From positions 1 through 64,000 of the forward strand of contig JACPNV010000039.1 of the NCBI GenBank assembly GCA_016185305.1: DNA of 64,000 bases, in the 5' to 3' direction. Position 1 is the first letter of the stretch. Each line of letters opens with the position of its first letter. The stretch comes from Actinomycetota bacterium. GTDB taxonomy: Bacteria; Actinomycetota; Acidimicrobiia; Acidimicrobiales; Acidimicrobilacustridaceae. The position numbers and the translations under genes are program-made. Under the pieces are notes generated by a model, which searched no databases, was not told where the DNA came from, and saw nothing but the letters and a program-made list of their open reading frames with translations. Positions 1-8,222 of the stretch are shown here, piece after piece.

Positions 1-1
1 C

Positions 2-715
2 GACATCCACACCACCACACCGGCCCGACCCGAGATCACCCTCGTGTTCCACGCCGGCCCACCACTCCCACAACACGACACCGACCACCCCACCAACCCC
101 GACAGCGACGAACCCGACCGCGACGAACCCGACCGCGACGCGCCAGAGGCCAGCGAACCGGTCGATGACACGGCCGAGAACGAACCCGACGGCGACGAAC
201 CCGACGGCGAAGAACCCGACGGCGACGAACCCGACGGCGACGAAGCGGACGGCGACGTTGCCGAGACAGGAGCGACCCGTGTCGACGATGAGCCCGGCGG
301 CCGTCATCCCGCCGACACAACGATCGAGACACCGATCGAGACGCCGGCTGAGACGCCGTCCGAGTTCCCGTCCGAGTTCCCGACCGAGTTCCTGACCGAG
401 TCCCCGGCTGCGACAACCATCGAGACGCCGGCGGAGACCGCGGCGCGGATCCGCCGGGGCTTGTTCGGCGCGTTGGGTGTCACCGACGAGCACGGGGTGC
501 GCCTCCAAGACGGCACCAAGCGGATCGTGTTGTGTGACCATGAGCCGGCCGCACCTTCTGGTCCCAACCCCACGGCCGCCGAAGACCCGACCCCGCCCCG
601 CCACCTCGTCCCTGACCTGCTTGCGCGCCTGGCGTGCGCGAACGGTGGGCTGGCGTGTGGTGAAGGGGGCGATGTCGGTCGCGTTGTTGGTGCCGATGTG
701 CAGTTCGATGACTGA
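2..715 (+). CDS. 5'-truncated acidic repeat protein, unrecognised
   Basis: The reading frame is open from the left edge, so the N-terminus lies outside the window; about 237 residues remain. The visible part starts with a segment like a beta-strand (ITLVFHA), passes through a long acidic low-complexity region built from EPDGD pentapeptides and then TETP/SEFP-type repeats, and ends with a more ordered stretch of about 90 residues containing RLQDGTKRIVLCDHE. The order (short strand, acidic insert, Arg/Cys-containing tail) is reminiscent of the middle of actinobacterial DUF222/13E12 HNH-type proteins, but no HNH motif is visible and I cannot assign it. Given the frameshifts in the next three genes, the stop at 713-715 could itself be premature. 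Confidence 0.45.
   Translation, partial: DIHTTTPARPEITLVFHAGPPLPQHDTDHPTNPDSDEPDRDEPDRDAPEASEPVDDTAENEPDGDEPDGEEPDGDEPDGDEADGDVAETGATRVDDEPGGRHPADTTIETPIETPAETPSEFPSEFPTEFLTESPAATTIETPAETAARIRRGLFGALGVTDEHGVRLQDGTKRIVLCDHEPAAPSGPNPTAAEDPTPPRHLVPDLLARLACANGGLACGEGGDVGRVVGADVQFDD
182..256 (+). repeat. Five tandem 15-bp repeats inside the acidic ORF
   Basis: Five consecutive copies of a 15-bp unit (GAACCCGACGGCGAC and close variants) encode EPDGD pentapeptides. Two copies of a variant unit (GAACCCGACCGCGAC) lie just upstream at 110-139. Since the unit is a multiple of three, copy-number change would lengthen or shorten the acidic segment without breaking the frame. Confidence 0.9.
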
Positions 716-758
716 CGGCCAGAAGTGTCAGCGATGGGCAAGCCGTCTCCGAGAGGGC

Positions 759-791
759 GGCGCTTGCCACATCCACAACAAGTTGTCGATA
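759..791. repeat. Short dispersed repeat shared with 46517-46548
   Basis: GGCGCTTGCCACAT-CCACAACAAGTTGTCGAT in the 165-bp non-coding interval after the acidic ORF. The far part contains ACAAC-AA-GTTGT, a small palindrome. The matching copy is 45.7 kb away on the same strand. Confidence 0.45.
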
Positions 792-880
792 CGTTTACCG
801 CATGCGCCAAGGCATGTCCACGGTCGACTGCACCACGCACGATGGGCCTCGAAGCCGGCTGGAAGGGCGGTCCTAGTCTC

Positions 881-1692
881 GTGGATCTGGGGTTGCGTGA
901 CGCGGCAGTCGTTGTCAGCGGTGGCACCAAGGGCATGGCCGCGCCGCGGCCGAACGCTTCGTGGCAGAAGGCGCGCGGGTTGCCGTGCTGGCGCGCGGTC
1001 AGGCCGATCTCGACGAAACCGTGTCGGTGTTGCGCGACCTTGGCGCTCCCGATGCAGTCGGGCTGCGCGCCGACCTCACCGCCGCCGACCAGGTCGTCGC
1101 CGCGTTCGAAGCGCTCGAAGCGCGATGGCATGCGCTGAACGTGCTGGTCAACGCAGCCGGGCCGGTCGATGTCGGCGTTGGTCGCTTCGCCGAGATCGAT
1201 GACGCTGAGTGGTTCGCGACGTTCGACGTCGGAACCCTCTCTGCGGTGCGATGCGTGCGAGCAGCGTTGCCGATGTTGCGTGCGGCCGACTGGGCAAGGA
1301 TCGTGAACGTGTCGGCGCACTCAACCAAGCGACAATCGGCTGACATCGTGGCGTACACGGCGGCCAAGGCGGCGGTCACGAGCCTGTCGAAGAACCTCTC
1401 GCTCTCACTCGCCGCCGACGGGATCCTCGTCAACACCGTCTCGCCCGGGTCGTTCGCATCCGACGGCATGCGGCACTACATCGAACGCCTTCCGGCCGAG
1501 CGCCGTGCGAACCCGGACGACCTGCATGACGTGATGCGCATCATGGCGGAAGACTTCGGCCACCCCGCGCACTTGGGTCGCGCCGCTGACCCATCGGAGA
1601 TCGGCCCGGTGATTGCGTTCATCGCGTCGCGGGCGAACACCTACATGACGGGCGCCAACATCAACGTCGACGGCGGATCGGACTTCACGTGA
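881..1692 (+). pseudogene. Short-chain dehydrogenase/reductase with a 1-nt frameshift
   Basis: This is a classical SDR of about 270 residues. The N-terminal part from GTG 881 reads VDLGLRDAAVVVSGGTKGM, which is the start of the Rossmann glycine motif. Immediately after ATG 935-937 the frame is lost. Moving one frame at 937/938 restores GRAAAERFVAEGARVAVLARG and the rest of the protein, with NAAG, the Tyr-Lys pair (YTAAK) and a C-terminal GGSDFT. A single G missing from a GG run (ATGGCC for expected ATGGGCC) explains the break. Without the upstream part a GTG at 961 gives a 243-residue product lacking the cofactor motif. Its 3' end overlaps the convergent neighbour by 8 nt. It is either a real lesion or a sequencing indel. 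Substrate unknown. Confidence 0.75.
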
Positions 1693-2938
1693 AGGCGAAG
1701 TCGGCTCCGGTGCTGAAGCTCGCCACGACGACGTCGTCGGACTCGCCGGCGGGTTCGGCTGACTGGTCTATCGCGACGCTCCATCGATACCCCGGCGAAT
1801 GATGCTCGTGCGAGCCGCGCGCCACCGAGCAACGAGCCCGAGGGTTGACGGCCTGGATGAGCGCATCGATCGATGCCGTGTTGCCACCGGCGAGAAGCGC
1901 TGCCCACGACAGGCTGTCGGACTCGTGCAACGCGGGGCAGTCCCTCATGGTGACCAGGAGCTGCTGCGTTCCATCGGCAGCGTGATCGAGCGAGACATCG
2001 AGGGCGACGTAGGCGCGAGGCCGAAACGCCGGATGCAGCTCGATCACGCGGGCGATGTCGCCAAGCGCGCCTTCGGTGCGGAGATGCTTGGCGAGCCGCT
2101 TGGCGGTCAGCCCGACGATGCCGTTCATCTGCTTGGCGCCGACCCGGCGCGCCGTCTCCGTGTCGCTTCGACGGGCAACGGCGAGCAGGAACGAATGGGC
2201 CAGCAGGTGCCCCTGCAGCGCGACCTCATCGAGCAACGCGCGCAGGGCACCCGAGGAGAACCGTTCGAGACGAAGCTCGGGTTCGAACGTTCTGGGGTAG
2301 GCGTTCCAGCCATCGGTGGCCACCGCGATCGGCGGTAGCGGGGCTGTCGCCGCCTTGGACGTCGCGAGCGATCGCATGACCTCTGGATCGCAGAGCGGCA
2401 TGGCATCGTCCACGATGTCGACCCGCCAGTGGCAATGCGGATGCCGGTCGGCAGGGGAACGTGGTGGTCGATGGATCGGCCGGACCTGGGCCTTCGGGTT
2501 CGTCGCGACCGCAGTCGCATCGAAGGTCGGGTCCTCGATGTCGTGGCACATCGCCACCACGAACTCTTCACCCATCGGCTCGACATCCATGAGCGCACCA
2601 CAGTGGGCCAGCCAGAACTCGCCATGGTCGTGGTCGGTGACCTCGTACCGGAAGTCCATGAACTGATGCGGCGCGCCGATGTCGAACTGCATTCCCTTGA
2701 AGATGGTGGCGACGTCGTCACCTTCGAACCCGAGCAGGCGCTGCATGCGACGGGTGTAGATCGGGCTCGCCGCCATCCACTCCTCGATGGCGACGTCGCG
2801 CATCGTCTCGAGGCCGAGCTCGGCGATGAGTGCGGGCATGCCGGCACGATCGATGAGGTGGCCGGCGAGCAAGTACTCGCGGCCGAGCGCAGCCAGCTCA
2901 TCGTGCGAGCATCCGTCGTAGCCCAGGTTGCTCGTCAT
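1685..2938 (-). CDS. Conserved protein of unknown function (417 aa)
   Basis: A 417-residue soluble protein without signal peptide or membrane segment. The middle carries GEFWLAHCGALMDVEPMGEEF and a Cys/His/Asp-containing stretch (VVAMCHDIEDPTF), a pattern seen in actinobacterial proteins of unknown function and loosely reminiscent of the L-2-amino-thiazoline-4-carboxylic acid hydrolase-like family. That link is tentative. Start ATG 2938 follows an upstream region with a tandem 18-bp repeat and a TGAAT-ATAC-ATTCA palindrome, suggesting dedicated transcriptional control. No partner gene identifies its role. Confidence 0.6.
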   Translation of the reverse strand: MTSNLGYDGCSHDELAALGREYLLAGHLIDRAGMPALIAELGLETMRDVAIEEWMAASPIYTRRMQRLLGFEGDDVATIFKGMQFDIGAPHQFMDFRYEVTDHDHGEFWLAHCGALMDVEPMGEEFVVAMCHDIEDPTFDATAVATNPKAQVRPIHRPPRSPADRHPHCHWRVDIVDDAMPLCDPEVMRSLATSKAATAPLPPIAVATDGWNAYPRTFEPELRLERFSSGALRALLDEVALQGHLLAHSFLLAVARRSDTETARRVGAKQMNGIVGLTAKRLAKHLRTEGALGDIARVIELHPAFRPRAYVALDVSLDHAADGTQQLLVTMRDCPALHESDSLSWAALLAGGNTASIDALIQAVNPRARCSVARGSHEHHSPGYRWSVAIDQSAEPAGESDDVVVASFSTGADFAFT

Positions 2939-2951
2939 GAAGGCCCTCGTT

Positions 2952-2986
2952 CCGTAGAGACGTCGATACCCGTAGAGACGTCGATC
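2952..2986. repeat. Tandem 18-bp repeat in the upstream region of the 417-aa gene
   Basis: CCGTAGAGACGTCGATAC and CCGTAGAGACGTCGATC follow each other directly, 15-50 bases upstream of the ATG at 2938 (minus strand). The repeated core contains the palindrome GACGTC. It lies in the 5' leader or promoter of the minus-strand gene. Confidence 0.7.
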
Positions 2987-3012
2987 CGAGCTGAGCCGGA
3001 GTCTCAGTGAAC

Positions 3013-3026
3013 TGAATATACATTCA
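3013..3026. promoter_or_regulatory. Palindrome TGAAT-ATAC-ATTCA, putative operator
   Basis: An AT-rich inverted repeat (5-bp arms, 4-bp spacer) in otherwise GC-rich DNA, between the minus-strand gene starting at 2938 and the plus-strand protease gene starting at 3129. Arm length and spacing suit a TetR-type dimer. The bound protein is unknown. Confidence 0.5.
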
Positions 3027-3128
3027 CGCCTGTGAACCGTTCTGAACTCCGGTGTGGCTGGGTAACTACGGCGCCGAGATGTTGCACGGGCGTGTCGGCG
3101 TACACACCCACTGATCGGAGGGGTATCG

Positions 3129-3984
3129 ATGAACGTTCACCGACTCAGACGCGCGCGCCTCTGGGCCGTGCTCGGAGCCTGGGGCTCGTCGTGTCGATGT
3201 TCGTCGCTGGGGTCGAAGCCGCGCCAGCCGTACCGGCGTGGGCTCCCGCCGCGACCGCCGCCGTGCATCCTGGCGTCCAGACCGACACCGCCGGCGGGCA
3301 GTGCACGGCGAACTTCATCTTCTACGACGCCGCCGACGTCTACATCGGCCAGGCTGCGCACTGCTCGGGTACCGGCGGCAACACCGCGACCAACGGCTGC
3401 ACCTCCGGCTCGTTGCCCCTCGGCACGAACGTGACCGTCGAAGGCGCGAGCAAGCCGGGGACGATGGTCTACAACTCGTGGCTCACGATGCAGTCCCTGG
3501 GTGAGACGGATCCAGATGTGTGCCAGTTCAACGACCTGGCGTTGGTGCGGCTCGATCCTGCGGATCGTGACAAGGTCAACCCCAGCATCCCGTACTGGGG
3601 CGGGCCGGTCGGCGTCGCGGCCTCCGGTACGGCTGCCGGTGATCGGGTGTACTCCTACGGCAACTCGAGCTTGCGGTTCGGCATCACGCAGCTGAGCCCA
3701 AAGACCGGCGTCAGCGTCGGCAACGAAGGTGGAGGTTGGTCGCATTCGGTCTACACCGCTTCGCCGGGCATACCCGGCGACTCCGGTAGTGCGTTCCTGA
3801 GCGCAGACGGCAAGGCGCTCGGGGTGCTGTCGACCTGGCATTGGCGCCTCTCGCCGGGTCCACCGGTGTCGGCGATCTCCCTCGTGAGCTGGCCTACCTG
3901 CAAGCAGGCACCCCGTTCACCGGCGTGCAGCTCGCCCTGGGTACCGAGGAGTTCAACCCGAACGGCTTGCCTCTGGGCATCTGA
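3129..3984 (+). pseudogene. Secreted trypsin-like serine protease, frameshifted twice
   Basis: A chymotrypsin-fold protease. The triad is visible in the central frame: His in GQAAHC, Asp in FNDLALVRLDP, Ser in GIPGDSGSAF. The gene begins at ATG 3129 behind a strong GGAGGGG ribosome site, in a frame giving MNVHRLRRARLWAVLGA. A shift near 3178-3180 is needed to continue as LGLVVSMFVAGVEAAPA, which completes a good signal peptide. A second shift near 3834 is needed to read STLALAPLAGSTGVGDLPRELAYLQAG and stop at 3982-3984, a tail that fits this protease type. Both lesions look like loss of one C from CCCTGG. Without them the middle frame runs on to 4174 across the next gene. It is either a dead gene or carries assembly indels. 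Confidence 0.75.
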
Positions 3985-3994
3985 CGTGGCGCGG

Positions 3995-4642
3995 TCAGCG
4001 CAAGTGGCCGGATTCGTTCAGCGACACGATCGTGCGCACACCTGTCGACGATGCCCGTACGCGACTGATGCCCCCGTAGTCGGGCGCGAACCAGAGCAGA
4101 CGATCGAGACCGGCCACGTGGGCCGTGTACGCGTTGATGACGCCGCCGTGGCACACGACCGCGACGACCTGTGATCGGTGCGCGGCGGCGATCGCATCGA
4201 ACGCCTCGACGACGCGGGTCTCGAACGCGCGCTGGTCGACGCCGACGGCGGCAAGGTCGCTCTGGGCCAAGGCGTGCCAGACGGGATCATCCCGAGCCTG
4301 GAGATCTTCCACGTGGACGTAGACCTCGACGTCGCGGTCCCACTCGGCCAGGCCGTCGACGATCGTGAGCGGCAGTCCGAGGGCGTCGACGAGCGGCGCG
4401 GCGGTCTCGCGGGCGCGGCGCAGCGGGCTCGAGTAGATCGCGGTGATCGGCTCTTCCTTCAGCCACGCGGCGATCTTCAGGGCCTCATCGACGCCTCGCG
4501 GCGAGAGCCCAGGATCGGCGGCCCCGGCGGTCGTGGGAAGCGGCGAGGGATTGGCGTGCCCGCCATGTTCGTGGCGGTGGTCGTCGTCGCCGGCGAACGC
4601 AGCTCGGGCCGGGAGGCCATGACGTACGAGCACGAGCTCCAC
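3995..4642 (-). CDS. Histidine phosphatase family protein (phosphoglycerate mutase-like)
   Basis: A 215-residue branch-1/2 histidine phosphatase. The N-terminal LVRHG motif supplies the phospho-accepting His8 and Arg7. SSPLRRARETA is the second Arg signature, AEWDRD carries the acidic proton donor, and CHGG near the C-terminus holds the second His. A His/Asp-rich insert (DDDHRHEHGGH) follows residue 20 and is unusual. The start is GTG 4642. A TAGGGT -10-like hexamer at 4651-4656 lies 8 nt upstream on the same strand, so the message may be leaderless. The substrate cannot be told from sequence. It converges on the protease gene with 10 nt between stops. Confidence 0.85.
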   Translation of the reverse strand: MELVLVRHGLPARAAFAGDDDHRHEHGGHANPSPLPTTAGAADPGLSPRGVDEALKIAAWLKEEPITAIYSSPLRRARETAAPLVDALGLPLTIVDGLAEWDRDVEVYVHVEDLQARDDPVWHALAQSDLAAVGVDQRAFETRVVEAFDAIAAAHRSQVVAVVCHGGVINAYTAHVAGLDRLLWFAPDYGGISRVRASSTGVRTIVSLNESGHLR

Positions 4643-4831
4643 GGGCCGACACCCTAATCGTCGGGATCACGGGCATGACCGTTGGTCCGAAGCGCTGCTT
4701 GCAGACGAGATGACGGAGTCGTCGAATCCGCCACCGTGCGATGGCGTACCCTGGCCCCGAACAGCTAGGGATGATCTTGTTCATCGGACGCCGTCCTGGT
4801 TTGGTGCAACTTTCGAGGGCGGCGTTCGTGT

Positions 4832-4858
4832 CAGCGGCCGGGCTCAGCCCGGCCGCTG
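4832..4858. other. Perfect 12-bp stem, 3-nt loop hairpin
   Basis: CAGCGGCCGGGC and its exact complement flank the loop TCA. No T-run follows on either side, and the hairpin lies between divergent genes (starts at 4642 and 4907), so a classical terminator is unlikely. It could act in the leader of the downstream methyltransferase transcript. The rest of 4643-4906 shows nothing else I can support. Confidence 0.55.
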
Positions 4859-4906
4859 GCGTTCCGTCGAGGAGCCGTCTGCGATGCGCAGGTTGGCGAT
4901 AATGGC

Positions 4907-6113
4907 GTGATGGATGACGCGCCCGAGCCGTCCGCCTTCACGGTCAACGAGAACTCCTCGGTCTACTACGGCAACGACTACTGGAACGATCTCCCCGAGG
5001 TTGTCGCCTGGCTCAACGAGAAGGTGTCGGGCAACCCTCAGGACTACTGGGGCCGGCACCTGGCGGCGACCAGCGGTCGAACGTTCAAGCGAGCGCTGGT
5101 CTTGAACTGCGGCAACGGCAACGGCGGCCGCCCGGCACGGGTTCGCCGCTCGATACGAGCGGCTCGACACCAACATGGCGAAGTTCCCCGACGACGAGTT
5201 CGATCTCGTCGTCAACCACGCGGCCGCGCATCACATCGCCTACATCGATCGGGTCTTCCGTGAGCTCTGCCGTCGCCTCGGCGAAGTCGCGTGGTTCCTG
5301 TCGTGGGACTACGTCGGGCCCCACCGAAACCAGTACGAGTGGGACGCGTGGGACGCGGCGGCGACGTTCAACCGGTCGCTACCGGCGCGAATCCGGCAGG
5401 AGATGGACTACCCGCACCTCCCGACCATGCTTGCCGACGACCCAACCGAGGCGATCCACTCCGAGCTGATCCTGCCGACGATGCGGCGCTACTTCCACCT
5501 TGACGCGCTGGTTCCGCTCGGGGGCGCAATCGCGTATCCGTTGCTCACGCACAACCGCAATGTGTTCGAGGCTTCGCCGGATGACCTCGAGTGCGCCCGG
5601 GTCATCCGGACGATCCTCGCCGCCGACGACGAGTACACCGCGGGTGACGTCACGAAGACCCTCTTCGCCTACGCCGTCGCTCGCCCGAACAAGGATGCGT
5701 TGGAGGATGAGCGTCAACTCGCGACGTGGACCGCGGAGGAGAACGAGCGCGAGGCGCAAGCACAGGCGAACGGGGGCGAGTACTACCCGCAGACCACCTT
5801 GCAAGAGTTGATGCTGTCCCGCGAGGACCACCGGGTGACCGCGCTGCACGCGACCGCACGAGCCGACGATCTGGCCGTGAAGCTCGACGATCTCACGCGC
5901 GCCTATGGCCAGCTGCAGGCGAGGAACTCCGAGTTGCAGGCCCAGTGCGGCTACGTCACCGATGCCTACGACGACGTCCAAGCACGCTACGACAGGATCA
6001 TGTCTATGCCGCCTTACCAGCAGATCCGGTGGTTCGCGCGGTCCGGCCTCGGGCAGACGCTCCGCCGCGACGAGCGCGTCGCCAAGCTGAAGAACAAGCT
6101 CTCGTCATCCTGA
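4907..6113 (+). pseudogene. SAM-dependent methyltransferase with internal deletion and frameshift
   Basis: The N-terminal part (from GTG 4907 or ATG 4910) reads SVYYGNDYWNDLPEVVAWLNE and reaches the SAM-binding strand ALVLNCGNG. From about 5120 that frame is nonsense. The downstream frame resumes as GFAARYERLDTNMAKFPDDEFDLVVNHAAAHH, which is the second half of a class I methyltransferase, and continues to a 100-residue C-terminal coiled-coil-like tail (LDDLTRAYGQLQARNSELQ). The roughly 30 residues that normally link motif I to this segment, including the acidic residue that binds the SAM ribose, are missing, so both a deletion and a frame change separate the halves. A downstream ATG at 5175 would give only the C-terminal part. 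Family members often modify surface glycans. Confidence 0.7.
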
Positions 6114-6308
6114 CGACGCATCCACAAGGCCGCTCATCTGTTGAGGACCCGGGTCCCGGTGCCCAGTGCACCGCTGGACCGCACCCCGGTAGTCACCGCG
6201 CCGACTCTCCAGGCGGCCGGATGGTGCTGGCCGGTGGGTGAGCGACGTCTGCGCGTTGGCGGCCCGCGTAGTCGGGCACGCCGCATTGGCTGTCGCCGAG
6301 GACAGGTC

Positions 6309-6324
6309 GTTACCGTTGGGTAAC
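6309..6324. promoter_or_regulatory. Palindrome GTTACC-GTTG-GGTAAC, likely autoregulatory operator
   Basis: Perfect 6-bp inverted arms with a 4-bp spacer end one base before the ATG of the TetR gene at 6326. Location and architecture are those of a TetR autorepression site overlapping the ribosome-binding or leaderless start region. The rest of 6114-6308 shows no gene. Confidence 0.6.
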
Positions 6325-6325
6325 C

Positions 6326-6931
6326 ATGCCTGGGTCGCGCGCCAACTCCTCTCGACTACCTGCTGCAGAGCGCCGGCGGCAGTTGCTCGACGTGGCGCTT
6401 GAGGCGTTCGGGTCGAAGGGCTACCACCAGACGTCGATGAACGAGGTCGCCGAAGCGGCCGGCGTCACCAAGCCCGTGCTCTACCAACATTTCTCGTCGA
6501 AGCGCGACCTGTTTCTCGAGCTCCTGCGAGAGGTCGGTTCTCGATTGCGAGACGAGGTGTCGAAGGCGACGGTCGAGGCCGACGGCCCACGGCAGCAGGT
6601 CGAGGCGGGCTTCACCGCGTACTTCCGGTGGGTCGCCGACAACCAAGGCGGGTTCGACGTCCTGTTCGCCGGAGAGACGCGCCGTGACAAGGAGTTCGTG
6701 CGCGAGGCGATGAAGGTCGAGACCCAGATCGCCGACGCCATCGCGACGCTCATCGTCGTGCCTGGCCTGTCGGCCGATCGTCAGCGCCTGCTGGCGTACG
6801 GCATCGTCGGCATGGCCGAGACGACCTGCCGGCACTGGCTCGGCGCCGACGTGGAGCTAGAGCCCGACGCGCTTGCCGAACAGGTGGCCGAGCTCGCGTG
6901 GGCCGGTTTGCGCGGCCTCCGACCGGGCTGA
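6326..6931 (+). CDS. TetR/AcrR family transcriptional regulator
   Basis: A 201-residue TetR protein. Residues about 15-60 form the three-helix DNA-binding domain, including the typical AFGSKGYHQTSMNEVAEAAGVTKPVLYQHFSSKRDLF. The remaining alpha-helical part is the ligand and dimer domain, of a type common in actinobacterial lipid or alcohol metabolism. The palindrome abutting its start suggests autorepression. It converges on the alcohol dehydrogenase gene (ends 6931 and 6950), whose promoter has a separate 18-bp palindrome. The two arms differ in sequence, so it is not certain that this protein regulates that gene. Confidence 0.9.
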   Translation: MPGSRANSSRLPAAERRRQLLDVALEAFGSKGYHQTSMNEVAEAAGVTKPVLYQHFSSKRDLFLELLREVGSRLRDEVSKATVEADGPRQQVEAGFTAYFRWVADNQGGFDVLFAGETRRDKEFVREAMKVETQIADAIATLIVVPGLSADRQRLLAYGIVGMAETTCRHWLGADVELEPDALAEQVAELAWAGLRGLRPG

Positions 6932-6949
6932 GTCGCAGCGTCGATCGCG

Positions 6950-8059
6950 TCAGTCGTCGTACACGATGACCGAGCGTGCAACCTGGCCAGTACCCATCGC
7001 CTCGAAGGCGCCGTCGATGCCGTCGAGTCCGATCTCGCGCGAGATCAGCTCGTCGAGCAGGAGCTTGCCCTCCTGGTAGAGGTCGAGCAGCTTGGGGACA
7101 TCGTCGTTCACGTTGGACGAGCCGTACCAGCAGCCCTTCACGGTCTTGCCGAGATAGAGGAACGTGAACGCGGCCGGAAGGTTGAGCATCACATCCATGC
7201 GCGGGACACCGACGAGGACAACTTCGCCGCCCTTCCGGGTCAGCTCGATGGCCTGGTTCATCGTTGGTTCGAGCCCGATGACCTCGAACACGGTGTCGGC
7301 CAGCCGGCCGTCGGCCGCGCCGGTGACGATGGACGCGGCGTTCTCCTGGTCGGCCTTCACGGTGTGGGTCGCGCCGAACTGCGCGGCGAGCTCGAGCTTG
7401 TGCTCGAACACGTCGATGGCGACGATGTTCGTCGCTCCCGCGAGCTTGGCGCCCTGGATCACATTGAGGCCGACGCCACCGCAGCCGATGACCGCAACGG
7501 TGTCGCCCGGTTTGATGGTCGCCGTGTTCAGGGCGGCGCCGACACCGGTGAGCACGCCGCAGCCGATGAGCGCGGCAACCTTCAAGGGCACGTCCTTGGG
7601 AATCTTCACCATCGAGATCTCGGGGACGATCGTCTCGTCACCGAACGTGCCGCACATCGCCATCTCAAACAACGGCGAGCCCTGCGAGGTCAGTCGGGTC
7701 GTGCCGTCGAGCATGCCGCCCATGGCGGTCATGGCCGCCTTCTCGCAGTTGTAGCCCTCACCGCGTTTGCAGAAGTAGCACTCCTGGCAGTTGGGCACGA
7801 AGGAGAGCACGACATGATCGCCGGGCGCGACGGTCGTGACGCCTTCGCCGATCTCGACGACGGTGCCCGCGCCCTCGTGGCCGAGGACGATGGGTGTCGG
7901 CAACGGGACCGTGCCGTTGGCGACCGACAGGTCGCTGTGGCACACACCCGACGCGCCGGTGCGGATGCGCACCTCGCCCGGACCAGGCGGAGCGACCTCG
8001 ACGTCGTCGCGGACTTCGAGCGGCTTGCCGACTTCGGTGAGAACAGCGGCGTTGGACAA
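6950..8059 (-). CDS. Zinc-dependent alcohol dehydrogenase (class III-like MDR)
   Basis: A 369-residue medium-chain dehydrogenase oxidising alcohols or aldehydes with a nicotinamide cofactor. Catalytic zinc ligands are Cys40 (SGVCHSD) and His61-Glu62 (LGHEGAG). Structural zinc ligands are Cys91, 94, 97 and 105. The Rossmann motif is VIGCGGVGLN, followed by AIDVFEHKLELA. Length and insertions match the actinobacterial group containing mycothiol- or NDMA-dependent dehydrogenases. Substrate not determinable. The start appears to be TTG 8059, preceded by GGGGA. An 18-bp perfect palindrome lies about 75 bp upstream and suggests inducible repression. Confidence 0.88.
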   Translation of the reverse strand: MSNAAVLTEVGKPLEVRDDVEVAPPGPGEVRIRTGASGVCHSDLSVANGTVPLPTPIVLGHEGAGTVVEIGEGVTTVAPGDHVVLSFVPNCQECYFCKRGEGYNCEKAAMTAMGGMLDGTTRLTSQGSPLFEMAMCGTFGDETIVPEISMVKIPKDVPLKVAALIGCGVLTGVGAALNTATIKPGDTVAVIGCGGVGLNVIQGAKLAGATNIVAIDVFEHKLELAAQFGATHTVKADQENAASIVTGAADGRLADTVFEVIGLEPTMNQAIELTRKGGEVVLVGVPRMDVMLNLPAAFTFLYLGKTVKGCWYGSSNVNDDVPKLLDLYQEGKLLLDELISREIGLDGIDGAFEAMGTGQVARSVIVYDD

Positions 8060-8134
8060 GGGTCCCCCTCTTCGTTGGCCCTCCGACGAGCGCCGCTGGC
8101 GCTTCGGCCGGCGGACGGCCGCATGGTCGCGCCC

Positions 8135-8152
8135 CTTGACCGATCGGTCAAG
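8135..8152. promoter_or_regulatory. 18-bp perfect palindrome CTTGACCGATCGGTCAAG, putative operator
   Basis: A perfect inverted repeat with 9-bp arms, about 75 bp upstream of the alcohol dehydrogenase start (minus strand). The TGACCGATCGGTCA core is typical of TetR-family operators. A TetR gene lies downstream of the dehydrogenase at 6326-6931 and is a candidate but unproven regulator. Confidence 0.65.
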
Positions 8153-8169
8153 TTGCGCGCTGCCCCGAT

Positions 8170-8218
8170 CTGGGCCGTGGGGCGCGCCGGTTGTGGCGCG
8201 GTGGCTGGCCGGTTCGGG
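8170..8218. repeat. Dispersed GC-rich ~50-bp repeat, copy 1
   Basis: CTGGGCCGTGGGGCGCGCCGG and the following 28 bases match, in order and spacing, elements at 13359-13408 and 38318-38432. All copies lie between genes. This copy is immediately downstream of the small membrane protein gene at 8223-8495. The arms are partly self-complementary, so it can fold into a hairpin. Confidence 0.55.
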
Positions 8219-8222
8219 TCGT

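Noticed and set aside
182-256. Regular 15-bp repeats as a CRISPR array
   Set aside because: The units are directly adjacent without spacers and encode an in-frame pentapeptide.
304-1320. Long minus-strand reading frame opposite the acidic ORF and SDR
   Set aside because: Composition is Arg/Ser-rich shadow coding of the plus-strand genes, with no motif or ribosome site.
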